NCBI GenBank assembly: GCA_910589045.1
Contig: CAJUSH010000071.1
Location: 1 to 6,171 of the forward strand
Direction: 5' to 3'
Source of the DNA: an uncultured Eubacterium sp.
GTDB taxonomy: Bacteria > Bacillota_A > Clostridia > Lachnospirales > Lachnospiraceae
Length of the DNA stretch: 6,171 nt
Of the stretch, positions 1 through 5,410 are shown one piece after another. Both the position numbers and the translations under genes were made by a program. Positions within the stretch are counted from its first letter, which is position 1. Each line of letters opens with the position of its first letter. A model generated the notes under the pieces. That model saw only the letters and a program-made list of their open reading frames with translations. It did not search any database and was not told the origin of the DNA.

Positions 1-124
1 GAATGATATACCTGTCAAAATGTATCAGTCATACGGTTTTAAATATGTGGATACGGTGGATATTACTTATGCCGATATAGGTATTCCCATGCCATTTCAT
101 CTTTATGAGCTTGTTTTGGGATAG
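1..124 (+). CDS. GNAT-family N-acetyltransferase, C-terminal fragment (cut by window edge)
   Basis: Only the last 40 codons are present, read from base 2 to a TAG at 122-124; the gene begins outside the window. The peptide contains N-D-I-P-V-K-M-Y-Q-S-Y-G-F-K near its start. This matches the end of the GNAT fold, where an Asn and a Tyr precede a conserved G-F and a final beta strand (here ending H-L-Y-E-L-V-L-G). GNAT enzymes move an acetyl group from acetyl-CoA to an amine; the substrate cannot be told from this piece. No terminator hairpin is visible between its stop and the promoter of the next gene, so some read-through into the regulator is possible. The family call is inferred from a short motif. 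Confidence 0.65.
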   Translation, partial: NDIPVKMYQSYGFKYVDTVDITYADIGIPMPFHLYELVLG

Positions 125-167
125 ACAGTTGCAGCGCACCAGCAGCCATGCCGGAAGAATCTGCGAA

Positions 168-196
168 TTGTTATATTGAGGGAAATGTGCTATACT
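168..196 (+). promoter_or_regulatory. Sigma-A promoter with extended -10, for the LacI-family gene
   Basis: TTGTTA at 168-173 (4 of 6 against TTGACA) is followed by a 17-bp spacer and TATACT at 191-196 (5 of 6 against TATAAT). A TG one base before the -10 (188-189) makes it an extended -10. Transcription should start near 203, giving a leader of about 42 nt. The promoter lies downstream of a possible in-frame TTG start at 176, which rules that start out for this transcript. Confidence 0.8.
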
Positions 197-230
197 GATA
201 ATCAGACAACACGGCATATAACGATTCAAC

Positions 231-237
231 AGAGGGG
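231..237 (+). promoter_or_regulatory. Ribosome binding site fixing the LacI-family start
   Basis: AGAGGGG ends 7 nt before the ATG at 245, an ideal spacing. A competing ATG at 240 is only 2 nt from the site and reads ATG-ACA-TGA, a two-codon dead end overlapping the true start. Confidence 0.75.
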
Positions 238-244
238 ATATGAC

Positions 245-1237
245 ATGACGGTAAAGGATTTGGCGGCGTTGGCTGGCGTGTCTCCGGCTACGGTTTCTCT
301 GGTACTGAACGGGAAAAAAGGGGTCAGCGAGGAAAAACGGAAAGAGATTTTGCGGCTCATTGAGGACAATCAGTATCGGCATCAGAAAAGAAGCGACGCC
401 GGTACAAGAAATATTCTGTTTATCAAGTATTCGCGGGACGGTGTTATACTGGAGGAAAACACGAATTTTGTGTCTGCCATTATGGACGGGGCGGAGCTGG
501 AGTGCCAGCAGCAGAATTTTCATTTTAGTATAACGATGTGCGAGGGCAATCTGGCGGAAACGCTGGAGAGTGTTGACTATTCTAATTTTTACGGCATTAT
601 GATTCTTGGAACGGAGCTGGGTGAGGAGGATTATCCGGCGCTTGAAAGGATTCCGATTCCGTATGTGATCGTGGATAACAGCATGCCCCATTTTGACTGC
701 AACTGCGTCGCGATCGACAATAAGGAAAATGTGTTTAAGGCGATTCAGTATTTTGTAGAGAAGGGCTTTGACCGGATCGGATACTTTGGAAGCAGTGTGG
801 AGATTCAGAATTTTCTTGAGCGCAAGCAGGGATTTTTCGAGGCAATGGAGTACTTTCACTTGAAGGTCAGCCGAGAAAATGTATTCGGCGTACCGCCCAC
901 GATGCTGGGCGCGTTTGAGCAGACGCAGAAATGTATCGAGGATGGCAGGCAGATCCCGCCCTGTTTGTTTGTGGACAATGACACGATGACCATCGGTATT
1001 ATGAAGGCGTTAAATATCGCCGACTATGCGATTCCGAAGGATGTTTCCATCATCGGCTTTGACGATATCAATTTTTGTACGATCTATTCGCCGACGATTT
1101 CTACGGTTCATGTGAACAAACGGATGCTGGGAAAAATGGCGCTTTCAACGCTGCAGAACATGACGGAGATCAAGGATTTTAAAAAGGTAAAAATCCGCAT
1201 CAGCGGGGAGCTGAAAATCAGACAGAGCACAAAATGA
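245..1237 (+). CDS. LacI-family transcriptional regulator
   Basis: A 330-residue protein, the usual length for a LacI/GalR repressor: an N-terminal helix-turn-helix that binds an operator and a sugar-binding-protein-like C-terminal domain that senses an effector. Residues 1-22 (M-T-V-K-D-L-A-A-L-A-G-V-S-P-A-T-V-S-L-V-L-N) are a textbook LacI helix-turn-helix. The effector domain starts near residue 55 (I-L-F-I-K-Y) and contains G-F-D-R-I-G-Y-F-G near 174-182 and V-S-I-I-G-F-D-D-I near 267-275, both typical of the family. The linker (residues 43-55) lacks the usual P-N-x-x-A-R-x-L hinge helix. The start is set by the binding site and promoter just upstream. The gene stands alone between its own promoter and a strong terminator, with no sugar transport or catabolic genes beside it here, so its target is unknown. 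No clear operator palindrome was found near its promoter. Confidence 0.93.
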   Translation: MTVKDLAALAGVSPATVSLVLNGKKGVSEEKRKEILRLIEDNQYRHQKRSDAGTRNILFIKYSRDGVILEENTNFVSAIMDGAELECQQQNFHFSITMCEGNLAETLESVDYSNFYGIMILGTELGEEDYPALERIPIPYVIVDNSMPHFDCNCVAIDNKENVFKAIQYFVEKGFDRIGYFGSSVEIQNFLERKQGFFEAMEYFHLKVSRENVFGVPPTMLGAFEQTQKCIEDGRQIPPCLFVDNDTMTIGIMKALNIADYAIPKDVSIIGFDDINFCTIYSPTISTVHVNKRMLGKMALSTLQNMTEIKDFKKVKIRISGELKIRQSTK

Positions 1238-1267
1238 AGAGAATCCTGCGTGCAGGATTCTTTTTTT
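1238..1267 (+). terminator. Rho-independent terminator of the LacI-family gene
   Basis: A perfect 9-bp inverted repeat (GAATCCTGC at 1241-1249, GCAGGATTC at 1252-1260) begins 3 nt after the stop codon. It is followed at once by seven T residues (1261-1267). As RNA it probably forms an 8-bp stem with a CGUG loop. Confidence 0.93.
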
Positions 1268-1310
1268 CATGACAATAGAAGACTCGCGAAGCGCGGATTC
1301 TGTTGTTATG
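1268..1310. repeat. Long imperfect hairpin directly behind the terminator
   Basis: Bases 1268-1280 pair with 1298-1310 as a 13-bp stem (CATGACAATAGAA against TTCTGTTGTTATG, with two G-T wobbles). An inner 4-bp stem, CGCG 1285-1288 with CGCG 1292-1295, closes on an AAG loop. It abuts the T-run of the terminator and has no T-run of its own on either strand, so it does not look like a second normal terminator. Its core, GACT-CGCGAAGCG, recurs at 3839-3853. Its role is not known. Confidence 0.6.
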
Positions 1311-1420
1311 AAAATTTATAAATGTACACCGCAAATGCCATATAAATAAGGAAATATGAGCATAAGGCCGGCTGTCAGATGCTGGAAAAGCTGCGGGTTT
1401 CTTTCGGCATAAAAAGCCCA

Positions 1421-1447
1421 TGTACTTTCTCAAAACTTTTCCGATAA
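1421..1447 (+). promoter_or_regulatory. Candidate promoter for the unknown cassette, sigma-28-like -10
   Basis: TCCGATAA at 1440-1447 matches 7 of 8 of the sigma-28 (SigD) -10 element GCCGATAA. The base group at the expected -35 position (TGTA, 1421-1424) matches TAAA at only two positions, so the call is weak. Read as sigma-A, the box GATAAT (1443-1448) has no acceptable -35 at 17 bp either. Transcription would start near 1453, about 54 nt before the first gene of the cassette. Confidence 0.35.
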
Positions 1448-1506
1448 TATAGTTAGAGAAAAAAATATCAGATTGTATACAGAAAAATGGTTAAGGAGGA
1501 CATTGC

Positions 1507-2121
1507 ATGAACGTACAGATGCAGGGAACGAGACTTGCAATGATGCCGGGAGCCGGAGGACTGGACAGCACCAGGCAGCGCCAGGAGCGGCAGGCACAGC
1601 GTGACAGCGAGGTTGCTTTTTTTGAAAAGCAGAAAGAGAATCTGAAAAATATGGGTGGGGACAGCCTGGAGGATATCAGCAGGAAAATTGAGCTGCTGCA
1701 CTCCTATGAGGAGCAGATTGCCGCGATCAAGGAAAAATATAATTCCCAGGAGGTGTTTCATGTGCTCGACGAGGCGCAGGAGTTCGGCGAGAAGGTTGCG
1801 GAGGCTGCCGAGAAGAACAAGCCGAAAACTGCAGAGGAGCGCAGAGAGGATATGGTCGAGGAGGCTCTGGGAACGGACGAGAACAAGGGCGAGCTGACCG
1901 AAGAGCTGGAGGAGCTTACCGAGCTTACGGAGGAGCTTACCGAGGAAATGACCGAGGAGCTGGAAGAGCAGACAAAAGAACAGCTGGAGCAATTGGAACA
2001 GATGGACGTAGCTGCGGAGGGCGAAGCGGAGAGCGCCGTCGATGTGATGGGTAACCGGATGGAGGAGCTGACTGAAGCGGAGCAGCTTCGGCGCTATCAT
2101 CCCTTTGACATGCGGGTTTAA
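1507..2121 (+). CDS. Glu-rich coiled-coil protein of unknown function, first gene of a cassette
   Basis: A 204-residue protein of no family I recognise. The start is clear: AAGGAGGA (1493-1500) sits 6 nt before the ATG. It has no signal peptide or membrane segment, so it is probably cytoplasmic. Residues 1-20 are uncharged and Gly/Met-rich. Residues 21-100 are charged and likely helical (Arg/Gln-rich, then Glu/Lys-rich). Residues 129-166 are an acidic run of T-E-E-L-type heptads with Leu or Met at 130, 134, 137, 140, 144, 148 and 152, which fits a coiled coil. The end is a short distinct motif, R-Y-H-P-F-D-M-R-V. The next gene follows after 84 nt with no terminator between them, so the two are probably co-transcribed. 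A scaffold or partner-binding role is possible but is inference only. Confidence 0.85.
   Translation: MNVQMQGTRLAMMPGAGGLDSTRQRQERQAQRDSEVAFFEKQKENLKNMGGDSLEDISRKIELLHSYEEQIAAIKEKYNSQEVFHVLDEAQEFGEKVAEAAEKNKPKTAEERREDMVEEALGTDENKGELTEELEELTELTEELTEEMTEELEEQTKEQLEQLEQMDVAAEGEAESAVDVMGNRMEELTEAEQLRRYHPFDMRV
1908..1944 (+). repeat. Tandem 21-bp repeat encoding one heptad of the coiled coil
   Basis: The 16-mer GGAGGAGCTTACCGAG occurs at 1908-1923 and again at 1929-1944, offset by exactly 21 bp (seven codons). It encodes successive E-E-L-T-E units of the acidic coiled coil. Related, more diverged units run from about 1891 to 2004. The offset of exactly one heptad suggests the coil grew by in-frame duplication. 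Confidence 0.8.
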
Positions 2122-2149
2122 GCGGACCGATGCGGTAAAGAGGGAGGAT

Positions 2150-2209
2150 ATGAAAAGCGTGGATTTCCTGCGCAGAGCTTTTAGGAAAATAGAAGGAGGT
2201 TCAAAATGA
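2150..2209 (+). CDS. Possible 19-residue small ORF overlapping the next start
   Basis: ATG at 2150 opens a 19-codon frame (M-K-S-V-D-F-L-R-R-A-F-R-K-I-E-G-G-S-K). Its TGA (2207-2209) overlaps the ATG of the next gene as ATGA, the usual layout of translational coupling. AGGGAGG (2141-2147) precedes it, but only 2 nt from the ATG, which is too close to be ideal. The peptide is basic, and its middle could form a short amphipathic helix. The ribosome binding site of the next gene lies inside this ORF, so ribosomes passing through could affect that site. It may be a real leader peptide or chance; no homologue can be judged by eye. Confidence 0.3.
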   Translation: MKSVDFLRRAFRKIEGGSK

Positions 2210-2760
2210 GTTTTTTAGGAGTTGGAATTACAAATCAGTCCCCGCTTCGGTACGGCACGGGGACAACGGAAAAGCGGCAGGCAGCGGGCGCGGGCGACTT
2301 TGCGGAGGTGCTTGGCAGCGCTGCGGGAGTCGGAACGCACATCATCTATATGAAAACCGACGATATGCTTTATTCCGGGGGAAACGGCACGGGCTTGTCC
2401 TATTATATCAAATATGCGCCGAATTCCACGGAGGATGACCCGACGGTAATCGCGAAGGGTGTGGACGAAAACGGAAGGGAATTTGAGCAGACCATCCATA
2501 TCAACCGGATTAACCCGCGCTGTGCGACGGTGGTGGAGATGCATGCGCTGGAGTCGTATCTGGGCGTGGACAAGGGTGACCGCCTGTCGTCGCTTCCCAT
2601 GGACTCCGGCGCCATGGGGCTGCATGACCGGAGGGATTTTATGGCGATGTTCAGAAAGCAGATCGCAGACATGAAGCTTCTGAACCAGAAGCAGGCGCAG
2701 AGCTATTATGAATACAGCATGCAGATGTACTGGGATTTTATCAACCGAATGGGACGCTGA
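2206..2760 (+). CDS. Unknown soluble protein, second gene of the cassette
   Basis: A 184-residue protein that I cannot place in a family. AAGGAGG (2193-2199) lies 6 nt before the ATG, so the start is firm. There is no signal peptide or membrane helix. Residues 1-35 look disordered (Gly, Thr and Ser-rich, as in N-Q-S-P-L-R-Y-G-T-G-T). Residues 44-110 look like a beta-rich core (T-H-I-I-Y-M-K; Y-Y-I-K-Y; T-V-I-A-K-G-V; E-Q-T-I-H-I-N-R-I). Residues 110-184 look helical, with a Met- and aromatic-rich tail (Q-S-Y-Y-E-Y-S-M-Q-M-Y-W-D-F-I) that could be an interaction surface. It follows the coiled-coil gene by 84 nt and probably shares its transcript. No strong terminator is visible after it: the best hairpin has only a 4-bp stem, CGAT/ATCG, before TTTTT near 2763-2783. 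Confidence 0.87.
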   Translation: MSFLGVGITNQSPLRYGTGTTEKRQAAGAGDFAEVLGSAAGVGTHIIYMKTDDMLYSGGNGTGLSYYIKYAPNSTEDDPTVIAKGVDENGREFEQTIHINRINPRCATVVEMHALESYLGVDKGDRLSSLPMDSGAMGLHDRRDFMAMFRKQIADMKLLNQKQAQSYYEYSMQMYWDFINRMGR

Positions 2761-3057
2761 CGGCGATCTGTCTCCATCGTTTTTATGTGCGTCTTCTGTT
2801 TATCCATATCACGCGGCCTCAAATCGCATTACGCATTACGCCGTGTCACAGGCAAGCATTTTTTACGAAAAGCGGGAGTTAGAACGAGTACTTTAATAAA
2901 GTATCAAGGTGTATCATGAATCAAAAGCAAGTGACAAACGTGGAAGTAAAAAACGAACCGCAGCCGGGGAGCTTTTAAAGTATGAGCGTATTTTTACCCG
3001 TATGAGCGGGTCCCTGGCATGCTCGGGATTTTGCAGTGAATTTGCGGATAAAATGGT
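2761..3057. other. Non-coding spacer before the carbonic anhydrase promoter
   Basis: About 300 bp without a convincing gene. It holds a tandem GCATTAC repeat near 2827-2840, a small perfect hairpin (TACTTT 2889-2894, AAAGTA 2898-2903, loop AAT), and two copies of TATGAGC (2981 and 3001). One open frame from a GTG at 2909 to a TAA overlapping the next -10 box could encode 58 residues. Its third codon positions are AT-rich, unlike the GC-rich third positions of neighbouring genes, and it has no good ribosome binding site. It may be gene debris. Confidence 0.55.
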
Positions 3058-3086
3058 TTGGAAAAGGCTGGAAGCTATGATATAAT
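3058..3086 (+). promoter_or_regulatory. Sigma-A promoter of the carbonic anhydrase gene
   Basis: TTGGAA at 3058-3063 (4 of 6), a 17-bp spacer, and a perfect TATAAT at 3081-3086 preceded by TGA, making an extended -10. Transcription should start near 3093, about 74 nt before the ATG. Confidence 0.85.
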
Positions 3087-3092
3087 AGGAAC

Positions 3093-3146
3093 ATAATATT
3101 GAGCGGACGCCGGATAAAGGCGAGGCATAAGGCTCATGGATATTAT
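3093..3146 (+). promoter_or_regulatory. Structured 5' leader of the carbonic anhydrase mRNA
   Basis: From the predicted first base, ATAATAT (3093-3099) can pair with ATATTAT (3140-3146), T3100 with A3136, and GAGC (3101-3104) with GCTC (3132-3135). This makes a 12-bp stem with one 3-nt bulge and a possible small inner GCC/GGC stem. It ends 7 nt before the GGAGG ribosome binding site (3154-3158). It resembles no riboswitch I know; it could stabilise the 5' end or tune translation. Confidence 0.4.
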
Positions 3147-3166
3147 AGAAAACGGAGGAAAGAAGT

Positions 3167-3736
3167 ATGCACAAAGAAGGTTTATCTGCAGCAGATGCAT
3201 TGGAAAAGCTCAAAGAGGGTAACGCGCGTTATATGGGCGCGGCGTCCAACCCGGGGGATATCTCGCCGGAGATCCGCAAGGATACATGTGCGAACGGGCA
3301 AAGCCCCTATGCGGTGGTTGTTGCATGTTCAGATTCACGGGTCATTCCGGAGGGTATTTTCAGCGCGGGCATTGGCGAGCTGTTCGTCATCCGTGTGGCA
3401 GGAAATGTGATCGACCGGCATCAGCTTGGCAGCATTGAATACGCGGCGGGCCATCTGGGCACGAAGCTCGTTGTGATTCTCGGTCACGACCACTGCGGCG
3501 CGGTTCATTCGGCAATCCATGACGAGCCGGACGGCTATGTGAAAACAATCACGGATGAAATACGTGCGGCTATCGGAGAAGAGAAGGATGAGCTTCGGGC
3601 AAGCTGCCTGAATGTGGCGCACAGCGTAGAAGCCACCAAACAAAGCCCCGGCGTTCAGAAGCTGATGCAGGGCGGCCTTGAGGTGAAGGGAGCTATTTAC
3701 CACATCGAGGACGGAGCAGTGGAGTTTTTAGATTAA
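3167..3736 (+). CDS. Beta-class carbonic anhydrase
   Basis: A 189-residue cytoplasmic zinc enzyme that interconverts CO2 and bicarbonate, supplying bicarbonate for carboxylation reactions and helping pH balance. The family signature is complete. C54-S-D-S-R58 gives the first zinc ligand (C54) and the Asp56-Arg58 catalytic pair. G-H107-D-H-C110-G gives the other two zinc ligands (H107, C110). A-G-N-V near 78-81 and S-I-E-Y-A near 89-93 are also typical. The length fits the short bacterial beta-type with no extra domain or signal peptide. The start is set by GGAGG (3154-3158), 8 nt before the ATG. It is a single-gene unit with its own promoter, a structured leader and a terminator. No transporter or carboxylase lies next to it, so its pathway partner is not shown here. 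Confidence 0.96.
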   Translation: MHKEGLSAADALEKLKEGNARYMGAASNPGDISPEIRKDTCANGQSPYAVVVACSDSRVIPEGIFSAGIGELFVIRVAGNVIDRHQLGSIEYAAGHLGTKLVVILGHDHCGAVHSAIHDEPDGYVKTITDEIRAAIGEEKDELRASCLNVAHSVEATKQSPGVQKLMQGGLEVKGAIYHIEDGAVEFLD

Positions 3737-3758
3737 CCGGATAAAAGGAACTATAGAG

Positions 3759-3787
3759 ACCCGCGCATTTTGCGCGGGTTGCTTTTT
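3759..3787 (+). terminator. Rho-independent terminator of the carbonic anhydrase gene
   Basis: A perfect 9-bp stem (ACCCGCGCA 3759-3767, TGCGCGGGT 3771-3779) with a TTT loop is followed by T-GC-TTTTT (3780-3787). It starts 22 nt after the stop. There is no T-run on the other strand, so it should act on the + strand only. Confidence 0.92.
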
Positions 3788-3838
3788 GCACCCGAGTCAT
3801 GCACTTGCTGCGGGAGAATATGATTCGAACAGCTGTTT

Positions 3839-3860
3839 GGACTTCGCGAAGCGAATCCTG
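3839..3860. repeat. Short dispersed palindromic repeat (second copy)
   Basis: CTTCGCGAAG (3842-3851) is a perfect 10-bp palindrome. With its flanks, GACT-TCGCGAAGCG-AATCCTG, it resembles the core of the hairpin at 1268-1310 (GACT-CGCGAAGCG-CGGATTCTG). GATTCG (3822-3827) and CGAATC (3852-3857) form an outer inverted repeat around it. Two non-coding copies in 6 kb suggest a small genome-wide repeat family. Confidence 0.45.
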
Positions 3861-4004
3861 ACCGATGCAAAAAATGATGGCGGTGTGCACAGCGGCACCG
3901 GGAAAGAGGTTATGCTGTTTTGGGAAAATGAAAGGAGGGCCAGGGGATATCATACGCTTATCCGGCCTGATTTTTGGATTATTGCTGCCTGTGATACGGA
4001 CAGT

Positions 4005-4042
4005 GCTCATACGGGCAGGTATGATGCCTGACCCGTATGAGC
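4005..4042. repeat. Long perfect-arm hairpin with one bulge, between convergent genes
   Basis: GCTCATACGGGCAGG (4005-4019) pairs over 15 bp with 4027-4042, interrupted only by a single unpaired A at 4031; the loop is 7 nt. Neither strand has a T-run after it. It lies 69 bp beyond the stop of the anti-sigma gene, so it could protect or help end that transcript. Confidence 0.7.
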
Positions 4043-4110
4043 TGCTGAAGGTGTGAGCCAGATCCTGTCAGCGAATGTATGACGGCATAGTCTTTGCAGA
4101 AGCGATGAAT

Positions 4111-5379
4111 TTATAAATCGATTTGCGCCTCTAAAACGGCGTGCTCTTTTGTCTGTCCTTCATTTTCCCCGCCGGTGAAATCAGACGCATCTGTCAGGTA
4201 AATGTTCAGCTTTTGCAGGTCAAGGTCCTGTACGGCAAACACGAATTTTCCTTCGTCGCCGTACTGTATGGGCAGGGCATCACCGTCCTGGTTGTATACG
4301 GCTGTTTCGAAATAGCTGTAAAATTTCTTTGACAGCATATCCTCATAGGTCACGGGTGTCTCGCCTGCGGCTGCAATTTCGCTGTTTTTTTGCCCCCACT
4401 GTTCCTCAAAATCCTCCCTTGTATAGGTTTCGGGTGTGAGGGTTGTATAGGGTGCGTCGCAGAATACGATAACCTGATAGGGTGAGACAAATACGCGTCC
4501 GATGCAAAAGCCGTTCGCGGATTTGTTCACCGAAAGTTCCTTGCAGTGTTCGCTGTCCACGGAGAACGGGACGGAGAGCTTCCATGCGCCTGCGATGCAG
4601 CCTGCGGATGCAATATCCCCGGAATCGGAAAGGTCATCTCTGTCGTAGCGAAGCTGAGAGAGCGCCAGCTTCAATGTGCCACCGGCGGTTTTCGGCTCGT
4701 CCAGATCAAGCTTGAGCATACCGATAAAGGTGTTATCGTCCACCGCTTTCCCTTCAAACGACTGGTTGCTTAGCGCGGAAGCGGCATTGTCCTGCCCCGT
4801 GGCCCAATCTCCCGCGATAAACAGGGCCTGGCTCGTTTTTTCCCCGAAGCGTCTGGTATAGTGCGCGGGGATGCTTAAAAACCCGCCCGTTTCCGATTCG
4901 ATTTTTGCGGTGAGGTAGACGGAGTAGCCGTCGCTGTACACCTCGGAGACTGTGATGCTGATGCCCTGATCCGTCGCGGTGAACGCGCCGTCTGCCGCTT
5001 TTTTCGTCCCGGCGATTTCCGGTGCTTCGCCCTCCGGCAGTACGACTGCGTTTTTGTAGTCGCCGGAGTAGGTGGCGTCGCCGGAAATCTGTTCAAAAAT
5101 GTGACCGATCAGGGGCAGCTTTGCCGCAGCTGCCGGATTTGTGCAGGAAAAGATACCGGCTGCCGTCACGAAAACTCCTGCGGCCACCGCAGCCTTCGCC
5201 ATTACTTTGCTCTTTTTATTTGCTTTTCTGTCCATATGATAAACTTCCTTCCTCTGCTCTGACAATTGTTCTATGTGCGCTAATGTATCCGTGTACGATT
5301 CCCACACCTGATCCGGAATCGGAACATCCTGGCGCAGCCCGTCGATAAAATCCTCATAATTTTTCATAAATCCATGCAT
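4111..5379 (-). CDS. DUF4179-type membrane protein, probable anti-sigma factor
   Basis: A 422-residue single-pass membrane protein, probably holding the sigma factor of its operon until an envelope signal arrives. Residues 1-57 are cytoplasmic and charged, with no zinc-finger H-x3-C-x2-C motif. Residues 58-79 are one hydrophobic helix (Ala/Val-rich). It is followed by N-P-A-A-A-A-K-L-P-L-I-G-H-I-F, the segment typical of DUF4179 proteins encoded with ECF sigma factors. Residues 100-422 are outside the cell and mostly beta-type repeats (I-S-I-T-V-S-E-V-Y-S-D-G-Y-S-V-Y-L-T). The ATG at 5379 has AGGAAGG 5 nt upstream; a second ATG at 5367 (residue 5) is the alternative. It follows the sigma gene after 31 nt on the same transcript. 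The signal it senses cannot be told from sequence. The anti-sigma role is inferred from gene pairing and topology. Confidence 0.88.
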   Translation of the reverse strand: MHGFMKNYEDFIDGLRQDVPIPDQVWESYTDTLAHIEQLSEQRKEVYHMDRKANKKSKVMAKAAVAAGVFVTAAGIFSCTNPAAAAKLPLIGHIFEQISGDATYSGDYKNAVVLPEGEAPEIAGTKKAADGAFTATDQGISITVSEVYSDGYSVYLTAKIESETGGFLSIPAHYTRRFGEKTSQALFIAGDWATGQDNAASALSNQSFEGKAVDDNTFIGMLKLDLDEPKTAGGTLKLALSQLRYDRDDLSDSGDIASAGCIAGAWKLSVPFSVDSEHCKELSVNKSANGFCIGRVFVSPYQVIVFCDAPYTTLTPETYTREDFEEQWGQKNSEIAAAGETPVTYEDMLSKKFYSYFETAVYNQDGDALPIQYGDEGKFVFAVQDLDLQKLNIYLTDASDFTGGENEGQTKEHAVLEAQIDL

Positions 5380-5410
5380 CCTTTCCTTCCTGTAAAACTG
5401 TCGTGACGGC

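Larger units (their letters stand above)
3788..4110. other. Non-coding spacer between convergent genes
   Basis: About 320 bp between the carbonic anhydrase terminator and the stop of the minus-strand anti-sigma gene. It holds the short repeat at 3839-3860, the long hairpin at 4005-4042, and a broken-looking frame (3928-4056) described under findings. No normal T-run terminator for the minus-strand operon is visible. Confidence 0.6.

Noticed and set aside
74..80. Lipobox-like I-F-S-C at residues 76-79 of the anti-sigma protein
   Set aside because: A 57-residue charged cytoplasmic head precedes the helix, so it is not a lipoprotein signal peptide. (Positions given here are residues of the 4111-5379 product.)
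176..244. Upstream TTG start adding 23 residues to the LacI-family protein
   Set aside because: The TTG lies upstream of the -10 box (191-196), and the helix-turn-helix starts as usual right after the ATG at 245.
29..859. Minus-strand 276-codon open frame opposite the LacI-family gene
   Set aside because: It is antisense to a clear helix-turn-helix/effector-domain gene, has no ribosome binding site, and its product shows no domain pattern.
1356..1412. 18-codon ORF after AAGGAAA in the LacI/cassette spacer
   Set aside because: It is short, has an ordinary random-looking composition, and lies upstream of the likely cassette promoter.
1311..1440. Possible cyclic-di-GMP or other riboswitch before the cassette
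   Set aside because: A GGC-A-rich-GCC hairpin is present, but the conserved core of known classes is missing and the likely transcript starts downstream.
1468..2100. Minus-strand 210-codon Leu-rich open frame
   Set aside because: It is the antisense of GAG/CTG-rich coiled-coil codons, which reads as Leu-rich by necessity. The + strand gene has a perfect ribosome binding site.
2909..3085. 58-codon frame from a GTG, ending in the carbonic anhydrase -10 box
   Set aside because: It has AT-rich third positions unlike its neighbours, no good ribosome binding site, and no recognisable motif. A second 20-codon frame from 2916 is no better.
4480..5350. Several short plus-strand frames opposite the anti-sigma gene
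   Set aside because: They are Arg/Cys/Ser-rich shadow translations with no ribosome binding sites, overlapping a membrane protein with a coherent domain layout.
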